Shown piece after piece: positions 1 to 8,871 of a stretch of DNA of 64,000 bases. This DNA comes from Slackia equolifaciens (GTDB lineage Bacteria; Actinomycetota; Coriobacteriia; Coriobacteriales; Eggerthellaceae). Location: assembly GCF_003725995.1 (NCBI RefSeq), contig NZ_QIBX01000010.1:28447-92446 (forward strand). Direction: 5' to 3'. Within the stretch, counting starts at the first letter, position 1. Every line of letters begins with the position of its first letter. The translations under genes and the position numbers were made by a program. Under the pieces are notes generated by a model. That model did no database searches. It saw only the letters and a program-made list of their open reading frames with translations, and had not been told where the DNA came from.

Positions 1-532
1 CCGCCTCTACGGCAGCTTGCGCGGCGAAACGTGCGGCATAGGCGGGAAAGCCCCGACGCTCGAATATCTCCGCAACCTCCGCAGCAAGGCTTTCCTCGTC
101 AAGCATAGTGCCGCATGAAACATGCCCGCCCCGGGAAACCCCTGACCCGCAAGACGCTTCGCCGAACTCCCTCTTCTTGTCAAACGAGCCCTCAGACATA
201 TCGGGGCACGGCCCCGCAACCGATGCGCCCTCGAACGCGCACGCATCCCCGGCATCGCCGAAGCATGCGCCGCATCTCACGCAATCATCGCCGCACAGGA
301 GCACCTCGTTGATGCGGGAAGCGGCAGGAGCGGGCTCAAACACGAGGCGGTCAGCCTGGTCGATAGATTCCTCGAACGAAAGCTCGCCCGCCTGACAGGG
401 CGACCCTTCGGACGAAAAATCCACCTCGTCGATAGACTTCTCAAATGCGAACGTATCAATGCGCAGAAAAGCGCCGGAAGAATCCTCCTCCGGCGCCTTG
501 TCCAACGCATGTGTCGCGGCGAGCCTCGACAT
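1..532 (-). CDS. Unknown protein, N-terminal part (runs off left edge)
   Basis: An open frame of 177 codons without a stop begins at an ATG at 532 and leaves the window at base 1. It starts 10 bases after the stop codon of the nucleosidase gene, and GGGGAG stands 5 bases before the ATG, so both genes are probably co-transcribed. The visible protein is acidic (many Asp/Glu) and contains a Cys-rich stretch, CGDDCVRCGACFGDAGDAC, around residues 80-100. That stretch could bind metal, but the spacing does not match a classical 2[4Fe-4S] ferredoxin. More Cys follow (CPD, ASCGS, HVSCG). I do not recognise the family. Codon use is less GC-rich than that of neighbouring genes. Confidence 0.6.
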   Translation of the reverse strand, partial: MSRLAATHALDKAPEEDSSGAFLRIDTFAFEKSIDEVDFSSEGSPCQAGELSFEESIDQADRLVFEPAPAASRINEVLLCGDDCVRCGACFGDAGDACAFEGASVAGPCPDMSEGSFDKKREFGEASCGSGVSRGGHVSCGTMLDEESLAAEVAEIFERRGFPAYAARFAAQAAVEA

Positions 533-542
533 GCCCGCTCCC

Positions 543-1379
543 CTATTCTCCGCCTGCGAGCACGCGCAGCATGAGCTGCGTTGCCTGGCAAGCATATTCG
601 GACGCCTCATCGGCGTTTTGGGCATACGAATCGAAGCCCGAAAGCGCCGGCGTATCGGTGATGCAGCGCACCGCTATGAAAGGGATCCCGTTTGCTGTGC
701 ACGTCTGTGCCATCGCCGCCGTCTCCATATCCACGGAAAGCGGGTTGCAGCGCGCCACGATGCCATCGCGATTCGAGTCGTCCACGAAGCACTCGCCCGT
801 GGCGGTGCGCCCGAACACAAATGGCTTGCTCCATTCAGCGGATGCTTTTTTTGCCGCCTTAAGCAGCACCTTATCGGAGGCGAACTCCTCGCCGTCGTAG
901 TACGGATAGGAATCGGGGAGCACGAACCCGGGCACGTCGTGATGCACGCAGGTTTCAGACACCACCACGTCAAACAGCTCAAGGGAGGCATCGGCGGCGC
1001 CCGCGGCGCCCGCGTTGGCCACGCCCCACACTCGGTAGCTGTCGATAAGCTGCTGGGTGGCCATGGCAGCATTCACCTTGCCAACGCCCGCACACGCAAC
1101 CACGACATCGCATCCCGCGAGTTCGCCCTCGAAGAACGATCGCGGGCCGCGCCTCACCTCTCGCTCCACCTTCATATGGCGCAAAAACGGAACCGTCTCG
1201 CCCCAGGTGGCAGTAAGGATGCCAAACGGCATGCCTCCCCTCATGCACCTGGCTGCATCAAGCGGCTCGGGCGGCTCGGCGTCGCACACGCCGGAATGTA
1301 GACGGCCGCTCTCCACGTCTTTCACCGCACCCTCGCCTTGGACGACGGATGCTTTCGATGCGGTTTCCACGCTAATCAT
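543..1379 (-). CDS. mtnN: 5'-methylthioadenosine/S-adenosylhomocysteine nucleosidase
   Basis: Hydrolyses MTA and SAH to adenine and the thioribose sugar, recycling methionine-cycle by-products in the cytoplasm. The phosphorylase/nucleosidase fold is recognisable from GILTATWGETVPF (containing the conserved catalytic-type Glu), ACAGVGKVNAAM, VVSETCVHHDV, the ribose-binding VDMETAAMA and RCITDTPALSG. The core starts around residue 50; about 50 N-terminal residues are an unusual extension. The ATG at 1379 was chosen because AAGGGGAGG lies 9 bases upstream; an in-frame ATG at 1400 is possible but would itself contain that Shine-Dalgarno sequence. It lies downstream of rsfS on the same strand. Confidence 0.85.
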   Translation of the reverse strand: MISVETASKASVVQGEGAVKDVESGRLHSGVCDAEPPEPLDAARCMRGGMPFGILTATWGETVPFLRHMKVEREVRRGPRSFFEGELAGCDVVVACAGVGKVNAAMATQQLIDSYRVWGVANAGAAGAADASLELFDVVVSETCVHHDVPGFVLPDSYPYYDGEEFASDKVLLKAAKKASAEWSKPFVFGRTATGECFVDDSNRDGIVARCNPLSVDMETAAMAQTCTANGIPFIAVRCITDTPALSGFDSYAQNADEASEYACQATQLMLRVLAGGE

Positions 1380-1527
1380 AGAATGGGTCCTCCCCTTCAT
1401 ACGCAGGATGCCGGCCTCAGATATGCGAAAACCGGCATCTTCTGTCCCTCAAACAGGGAAATCTCTTGTAGCCCAGCCATCGGAGGAGTCCAACGGCCGA
1501 TGGCGAATAGCCACCGCGAATGCGCGC

Positions 1528-1917
1528 CTAGCCTTCCTGGGACGCATCCCCCTCGGGCTCGAACGGCAATGTGGGCGCGTCGTTCCACACCTCTTCGAGG
1601 CGATAGTAATCGCGGCCCTCGGGCTGGAACACGTGCACCACGAAATCGCCGTAGTCCAAAAGCGCCCAGAAGCCCTCCTGCGCACCCTCGATACCGATAG
1701 GCTTTACACCCGCCTGTTTGATTTCCTGCTCCTCGATCTCGTCGATCACGGCTTCGATCTGACGATTGTTCTGCGCCGTCACGATCACGAAGAAATCGGT
1801 GACGCTCACCAGCTCGCGCACATCTTGGATGATGATGTCGACCGCCTTTTTGGAATCGGCCGCACGCGCCGCGATGAGCGCCTTTTCGGAGGAGGAAAGA
1901 CCCTTGTCTTTTGCCAT
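1528..1917 (-). CDS. rsfS: Ribosomal silencing factor RsfS
   Basis: RsfS binds ribosomal protein L14 and blocks joining of the ribosomal subunits during starvation. The 129-residue product has the family pattern: an N-terminal helix with AARAADSKKAVDI, then VTDFFVIVTAQNNRQIEAV, and the C-terminal WALLDYGDFVVHVFQPEGRDYY typical of the family (only the core is quoted; it spans residues 83-105). The open frame extends further upstream, but the ATG at 1917 (MAKDKGL) is preceded by AAAGGAT and gives the usual length. It sits about 100 bases after yqeK, the conserved nadD-yqeK-rsfS order. Confidence 0.9.
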   Translation of the reverse strand: MAKDKGLSSSEKALIAARAADSKKAVDIIIQDVRELVSVTDFFVIVTAQNNRQIEAVIDEIEEQEIKQAGVKPIGIEGAQEGFWALLDYGDFVVHVFQPEGRDYYRLEEVWNDAPTLPFEPEGDASQEG

Positions 1918-2018
1918 GTGGTTGAAAATCCTTTCACGTTCATGCCCCCGCGCAAACGCAGCGCCGCTCCGCTGGCACGAGAGGCTGAAATCCATTGCGG
2001 CTCGCGCAGGACGAGCCG

Positions 2019-2870
2019 TTATTCGATAGTGATGATGCGCGCGCCGTTCGGACGCACGTTGCGCACACAAGCCGCCTCGGAGGCGTCTGCAGAAGAGCCA
2101 TCTGCCTTAGGGCTAGAAACCGCCTCGGGCGCCGCCGCTTCGTGAGCCGTCGCCCCAGCTGCCCCATCAGGCGCCGCAGCGGAGGGCGCAGCGTCGGCGG
2201 TAAGGGCCCGTCGGCCAACCGCCTCGGACGCTTCACTGGCATCGCCAGCGGAAACGCTACCGAAACAGCCGCCCTCGGACGCCTCGCGCTTCGCCACCCA
2301 TGCGTTCCACGTGATGAGCGAATCGGGGTGAATGGCCTTGTCGTCTTCGAGCAGATAGATCATCGTAGCCTTATAGGTCATATAGAAGAGCTCTTCCAGG
2401 CTCACCTCGCCCACGGCCTCTCGCAAAGGCGCCACGTCGCCGAACGTGCGCCCCGGTTCGATGATGTCCGCGATAAAGACGACCATATCCAAATCGGCCA
2501 TCTCAGGAGCGGCGCACGTATGACGCTCGATAGCCTGGAGCACCCCATCAGTCAGCTCGGGGAACTCCTTTTTCAGGGAATACGGCGCGGTATAGGCGTG
2601 CAGCACGCCGGGGATATTCTTGCGAACCGCCTTGGGCACCTTCGTGTGCTTTTTGGCGAGCTTGCGCAGCTGCTTGAACGAGAGCGCCTTGTCCCAATCG
2701 TGCAGAAGGCCCGCAACCGCGGCATCGTTCTCGTTCACGCCATAGATGCGCGCCAGCTGCTCCGCCGCCTGCGACACCCCCATGGAATGCGCATAGCGGG
2801 AAGGCTTCACGCGCGCCTGCAAGCGCTGCCTCATCTCTTCGAACCTGTCGGCGTCTACCAACGCGATCAT
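2019..2870 (-). CDS. yqeK: HD-domain Ap4A hydrolase-like protein YqeK
   Basis: YqeK proteins cleave diadenosine tetraphosphate symmetrically with an iron-dependent HD domain. Metal ligands are visible in order: YAHSMGV, LLHDWDK, VLHAYTAP, IERHTCA and ADIIEPGR, within the first 200 residues. The family is normally about 190 residues; this one has an additional tail of about 85 residues, rich in Ala, Ser and Glu and probably disordered. The start is uncertain: AAGGAG directly abuts the ATG at 2870 with no spacing, and a TTG nine bases later (2861) would be better placed. It lies between nadD and rsfS. Confidence 0.85.
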   Translation of the reverse strand: MIALVDADRFEEMRQRLQARVKPSRYAHSMGVSQAAEQLARIYGVNENDAAVAGLLHDWDKALSFKQLRKLAKKHTKVPKAVRKNIPGVLHAYTAPYSLKKEFPELTDGVLQAIERHTCAAPEMADLDMVVFIADIIEPGRTFGDVAPLREAVGEVSLEELFYMTYKATMIYLLEDDKAIHPDSLITWNAWVAKREASEGGCFGSVSAGDASEASEAVGRRALTADAAPSAAAPDGAAGATAHEAAAPEAVSSPKADGSSADASEAACVRNVRPNGARIITIE

Positions 2871-3094
2871 CTCCTTGTCAAGCGGCGCGCACGCCGCGCA
2901 TCTGCCATCGCCTCGAGCGCGTCAACCGCCCGACGCTCATTTCAAAATCGCCGCATGCCGGCCGTACGAGCGGCATCGCGGCCCTATCGCGCGCAACGGG
3001 AACGCGCGTGAAGCATGTCGGACGCATTGCACATTTCAGCAATGCGCCATCGGCCGCCGACCGCGCATCGCGTCTTGCGAGGCGAGAACGCCGC

Positions 3095-3715
3095 CTAGCG
3101 GTACAGCCCATGCTCTTCGATATAGTCTGCCACAACCTGGGGCACCAGATAGCGGATGGATTCGCCCATGCGCACTTTCTCCCTCAAATCAGTGGAAGAA
3201 ACCGAGAGCGCCGTCACCTCCAGCTGATCGACGCGCAGGCCGGCCCCGAAAGCGCGCGCATACCGCTCGCGCGCCTCGTCGATTCTGTACCCCGGCCGCG
3301 TCACCGCTATCAGATGGGCGAGCTCCGCCACCTCCGTGGCATCGTGCCATTCAGAGATGCGAAGTATCGCATCGGCCCCCGAAAGGAAGTACAGCTCCAC
3401 ATTGGCGGGATAATGGCGCCGCAGCGCACGGAGCGTGTCGACGGTGTAGGTTTCACCGGCGCGATCCACTTCGAGACGGCTGGCATCGAAGCGCGGGTTA
3501 TCCTGCACAGCAAGGCTCACCATGGCGAAACGGTCCTCTGCCGAGGCGAGCCTGCGCCCGTGCTTCATCCATGGATCGCCGGCGGGCATGAACACCACGC
3601 CGTCGAGGCGGCACGCCTCACGAGCCTGCTCTGCGCAAGCGAGATGCCCGATATGGATGGGGTCGAAGGTGCCGCCCATGATTCCCAGGCGGTACGCGCG
3701 TTCGGGATCCGCCAT
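3095..3715 (-). CDS. nadD: Nicotinate-nucleotide adenylyltransferase
   Basis: Transfers AMP from ATP to nicotinate mononucleotide in NAD synthesis. The nucleotidyltransferase signature GIMGGTFDPIHIGHL (HIGH motif) is at the N terminus, followed by FMPAGDPWMKHG, the YFLSGADAIL strand and the late SVSSTDLREKV motif. The 206-residue product has family length. The ATG at 3715 is preferred; a GTG at 3781 immediately after the proA stop would add 22 residues, and neither has a strong Shine-Dalgarno. It follows proA by about 70 bases in the rplU-to-rsfS run. Confidence 0.92.
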   Translation of the reverse strand: MADPERAYRLGIMGGTFDPIHIGHLACAEQAREACRLDGVVFMPAGDPWMKHGRRLASAEDRFAMVSLAVQDNPRFDASRLEVDRAGETYTVDTLRALRRHYPANVELYFLSGADAILRISEWHDATEVAELAHLIAVTRPGYRIDEARERYARAFGAGLRVDQLEVTALSVSSTDLREKVRMGESIRYLVPQVVADYIEEHGLYR

Positions 3716-3782
3716 GCCCAAGTCGTCGAAGCGTTCGCACACAACGGGCGCGCAAGCTTGCCTGTTTCCCTCAAGCCCCACG

Positions 3783-5135
3783 TTACGGACGCACCTGCCC
3801 CTGGCCCGTGACCTGATACTTATGAGTGATGAGGCTCTCTGCCGCAAACGGGCCGCGCACATGCAGCTTCTGGGTGGAGATGCCGATTTCGGCACCCAGG
3901 CCGAAGCAACCGCCGTCGGTGAAGCGCGTGGAGGCGTTCACGTAAACAGCTGCAGCATCCACCTCGTCCAAAAAGCGCGCGGCAGGAGTGCCGTCGCTTG
4001 CGCACTCGGCGTAATCGGGCGAGGTCACAATGCACTCGGAATGCCCGGTTCCGTAAGAATTGACGTGCTCGATGGCTTCATCCACGCCGCTTACAACGTG
4101 CACCGCGATATCCATGGACAGGTATTCCGTCGCCCAATCCTCCTCGGTCGCATCCACGAAATGCGCAAGAACGGGCGCTTCGCCTGAAACTCCCTCGGCA
4201 TCCGCCGCCGCAGCACACGCGCGCGCCGTCGCATCTCCATGGATGGTCACGCCGGCAGCCGCGAGCTCGGAAAGCATGCGCGGCAGGAAATCCTTCGCGA
4301 TGGCCTCATCCACCAGCAGCGTTTCGGCGGCGTTGCACACGCCCACGCGCTGAGTCTTGGCGTTCATCACGATGCGGCGCGCCATATAGAATTCGGCGGA
4401 CTCGTTCACGTAGATATGGCAGTTGCCCGTGCCCGTCTCGATGACCGGCACGAGCGAGGTTTCCACGCAGTGGCGAATAAGCCCCGCACCGCCGCGCGGC
4501 ACGAGCACGTCCACGATGCCGCGCAGACGCATGAGCTCGTCGGTCGCGGCGCGATCGGTGGAATCGAGCAGGCAAACGCAATCGGCAGGAAGCCCCATCG
4601 CCTCAAGCGCGTCGCGCAAGATGGTCGCAATGGCGCGATTGGAATTGATGGCCTGCGATCCGCCGCGCAGCACGCACGCATTCCCCGAGCGCAAGCACGC
4701 GCCCGCGGCATCGGCCGTCACGTTGGGTCGCGCTTCGTACACCATGGCCACCACGCCTAGCGGGACCGGCGTGCGGGCGATGCGCAGCACGCCCTCGAGA
4801 CCGGGGATGGTCGCATTGCCGATAGTGCGGACATCGGTCTGATCGGGCCCGAAGATATCCGGCGTAGCCGCCTGCGCCCTCAAGCCGTCCGCCATCCCTT
4901 TCACGCGGCCCTCGTCCAAACGCAGACGGTCGAGCAGGCCGGCCGACATGCCGGACGACTCCCCCGCCCTCATATCGAGCGCATTCGCCGCAAGAATCTC
5001 GGCGCTGCGCTTCTCCAGCGCGGCTGCCATGGCGCAAACCGCCTCACGCAGAGCGTCCTCGCCCATACCCGTCAGCTTGCGCGAGGCCTTCTTCGCCCGC
5101 AACGCCAGATTTCGAACATCTTCCTGCATGCCCAT
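3783..5135 (-). CDS. proA: Glutamate-5-semialdehyde dehydrogenase (gamma-glutamyl phosphate reductase)
   Basis: Second step of proline synthesis: NADPH reduction of gamma-glutamyl phosphate. The aldehyde dehydrogenase fold is clear: GVVAMVYEARPNVTADA, VLRGGSQAINSN, VPRGGAGLI, ETGTGNCHIYV and the catalytic-Cys motif QRVGVCNAAETLLVD, ending in DGGCFGLGAEIGISTQKLH. The product is about 450 residues, slightly above the usual 415-420. The ATG at 5135 has GAGG six bases upstream; ATGs at 5147 and 5129 are alternatives. It is downstream of proB with a 236-base spacer. Confidence 0.94.
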   Translation of the reverse strand: MGMQEDVRNLALRAKKASRKLTGMGEDALREAVCAMAAALEKRSAEILAANALDMRAGESSGMSAGLLDRLRLDEGRVKGMADGLRAQAATPDIFGPDQTDVRTIGNATIPGLEGVLRIARTPVPLGVVAMVYEARPNVTADAAGACLRSGNACVLRGGSQAINSNRAIATILRDALEAMGLPADCVCLLDSTDRAATDELMRLRGIVDVLVPRGGAGLIRHCVETSLVPVIETGTGNCHIYVNESAEFYMARRIVMNAKTQRVGVCNAAETLLVDEAIAKDFLPRMLSELAAAGVTIHGDATARACAAAADAEGVSGEAPVLAHFVDATEEDWATEYLSMDIAVHVVSGVDEAIEHVNSYGTGHSECIVTSPDYAECASDGTPAARFLDEVDAAAVYVNASTRFTDGGCFGLGAEIGISTQKLHVRGPFAAESLITHKYQVTGQGQVRP

Positions 5136-5371
5136 ATCAACCCTCATCTCTTCTGGAGAACCCGCTAAGCGCATCGGAAACGGACGCAAAGCCAACGCAC
5201 GCCTCGACGAATCCAATCGTTGAAAACCTCGTATGCTATACCCCGCCATTTTGACGCTCATGCAGCCTCCAAGAGAAAACATCATCGTCGAGGTGACGGG
5301 ATTGTCGGCGAGACGACCGCCCGCACGTTCCCAAGCCCCAAGACGGCTTCGCCTCCGGCGGAAAGCATCGC

Positions 5372-6459
5372 CTACTCGAACACGATGAGCTCGTCGCGAT
5401 GGATGGCGATGTCCTCGCCCGTGCGCATATCCCTCGCGTCGCAGCGGGCAAGGCCACGGGCGATCACATAGCCCGATTCGTCCAGCACATCCACCACGCC
5501 GCCCGCAACGAACTCTCCCTCGAAACGGCTTATCCCCACGAACAGAAGCGATTTGCCGCGCAGCGTGATAGCCTCCGCCGCCCCGTCATCCACCGTGATG
5601 CGCCCGCGCACCGCGTCTCCCAACGCGATCCACAGCTTGCGCGGAGTGATCTTGTGCCGGCGCTCCTTGGCGGTGAACAGCGTTCCGATAGGCTCGTCGT
5701 CAAGGGCGTGGAGCACGGCGCTTTCGGCCCTACCGTGGCAAATGACGAGCGGAATGCCCGCCGCCCCCAGCACGCGGGCGCTCGTGAGCTTGGTGATCAT
5801 GCCGCCGCTTCCCACGGCGCTCCCCGCACCGGTGGCTCCCTCCATGATGGCGGGCGTGATGCGATCGACGCGCTTGATGAGCGTCGCATCGGGGTGCGTC
5901 TGGGGATTGGCCGTGAACAGCCCTTCGATATCGCTCAGGATTACCACGCGGTCCGCATCGGCCAGACACGCCACCAGCGCCGCCAACGTATCGTTATCGC
6001 CGAATTTGATCTGCTCCACCGACACGGTATCGTTCTCGTTCACGATGGGCACGCATCCCAGCTCCACCAGGCGATGGAACGTGTCGCGCGCATGCAGGTA
6101 GGCGGTGCGGTCGGCGGTGTCGCGCCGGGTGAGCAGCACGAGCGACGTCAGGATGCCGTAGGGAGAAAATACCTGGTCGTAAGCCGCAAGAAGCGCACGC
6201 ATCCCCACGGACGCCGCCGCCTGAACGGTAGGCATGTGCTTGGGGCGCTCAAGCGGCATGCCCAGCGCCTCCAGGCCGCACGGTATCGACCCCGAGCTCA
6301 CGATGATCACGTCCCACCCCGCCTTGCGGGCGCGGTTCACCTGGTAGGCCAGATCGGCCAGATAGGCGCGGTCCACGCGGCCCTCGCCGTCGGTCAGCGT
6401 GGATGAACCGAGCTTGACCACGGCGAGGCGGCGTCCGTTGCGCGTTGCGGCGTCGCTCA

Positions 6460-6460
<1 letters not shown>
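5372..6460 (-). CDS. proB: Glutamate 5-kinase
   Basis: Phosphorylates L-glutamate, the first and feedback-inhibited step of proline synthesis. The amino-acid kinase domain runs from VVKLGSSTLTD through IIVSSGSIPCGLEALG, PIVNENDTVS, FGDNDTLAALVA and GSGGMITKLTSARV. A C-terminal PUA domain (about residues 270-362: LWIALGDAVRGRITVDDGA) completes the 362-residue protein. Its ATG overlaps the obgE stop codon as TAATG, which indicates translational coupling; proA follows. Confidence 0.95.
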
Positions 6461-8034
<1,574 letters not shown>

Positions 8035-8292
8035 CTATTCAGCCTCGAGCGGACGGACGTGCACCTTGCGCTTCATGCCCTTGGTGAACTCGACCGTGCC
8101 CTCGCACAGTGCGAACAGCGTGTCGTCCTTGCCGCGGCCCACGTTCTCACCGGGATGGAAGTGGGTGCCGCGCTGACGCACGATGATGTTGCCAGCGATC
8201 ACATGCTCGCCGCCGTACTTCTTAACGCCCAGGCGCTGACCGCGGGAATCGCGGCCGTTGCGGGTAGAACCAAGACCTTTTTTATGAGCCAT
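8035..8292 (-). CDS. rpmA: 50S ribosomal protein L27
   Basis: The 85-residue protein starts [16 protein letters not shown], so it has no N-terminal peptide needing removal (unlike firmicute L27). It carries the L27 core [20 protein letters not shown] and [12 protein letters not shown]27 sits near the peptidyl transferase centre of the 50S subunit. It lies 21 bases after rplU in the same transcript. Confidence 0.97.
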   Translation of the reverse strand: MAHKKGLGSTRNGRDSRGQRLGVKKYGGEHVIAGNIIVRQRGTHFHPGENVGRGKDDTLFALCEGTVEFTKGMKRKVHVRPLEAE

Positions 8293-8313
8293 TTTCTGTA
8301 CCTACCTTCTGAG

Positions 8314-8631
8314 TTATTCAGCCATCTTGGCGGAACCGACGCTCTGAATCTGAACGCGGGTCAGGTTCTGACGATGACCGCGCAGACGCTTGTAGTTCTT
8401 GCGCTTCTTGAACTTGAAGACCAGCTGCTTCTCGCCCTTGAACTGCTCGAGAACGGTAGCGACGACCTTGGTGTTGGCGGCGTCCTTCACGTCAACCTTG
8501 CCGTTGTCAACGACGCAGATGGCCTGAAGCTCGACCTGGGAACCGACTTCGGCGTCAAGCTTCTCGATGTTGAGCTTGTCGCCCGGGGCAACCTTATACT
8601 GCTTGCCGCCAGTTTTCACGATTGCGTACAT
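8314..8631 (-). CDS. rplU: 50S ribosomal protein L21
   Basis: A 105-residue protein starting MYAIVKTGGKQYKVAPGD and containing the L21 signature KFKKRKNYKRLRGHRQ near the C terminus; it binds 23S rRNA. The ATG at 8631 has a strong AAGGAG five bases upstream. It is the first gene of the ribosomal/GTPase/proline run, and a candidate promoter lies about 130 bases upstream. Confidence 0.97.
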   Translation of the reverse strand: MYAIVKTGGKQYKVAPGDKLNIEKLDAEVGSQVELQAICVVDNGKVDVKDAANTKVVATVLEQFKGEKQLVFKFKKRKNYKRLRGHRQNLTRVQIQSVGSAKMAE

Positions 8632-8761
8632 GAATGCTCCTTGTTTACTCGCAAGGCGATAACTTTTGACGCCGCCGTAGCAAGTCCCTCGCGGGTTCGA
8701 ATGCACAGCAGGCGTGTATCATCGCACTCTTCTTACGCCCCCTTTGGGCGCAACTTGATGT

Positions 8762-8789
8762 ATGGTACCAGAAACTCGCAGCTTTGCAA
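8762..8789 (-). promoter_or_regulatory. Candidate promoter of the rplU operon
   Basis: On the minus strand, TTGCAA (8784-8789) and TACCAT (8762-8767) are separated by 16 bases. Transcription would begin near 8755 and give a leader of about 120 nt. The leader contains a small hairpin at 8735-8751 (GCGCCC AAAG GGGGCGT), in the position where L21 leader structures occur in other bacteria. Confidence 0.5.
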
Positions 8790-8871
8790 GAAGAACCTGC
8801 AAGTTTCTTGAAATAGGTTTGGCATAGTAACCGAGGACGAATCCGCCGGCTGGAAGGCAGACGGACCCTCC

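Noticed and set aside
543..1301. Long plus-strand frames opposite mtnN, rsfS, polA and other genes
   Set aside because: They are mirror frames of GC-rich genes, with Arg/His/Ala-rich low-complexity translations and no ribosome-binding sites.
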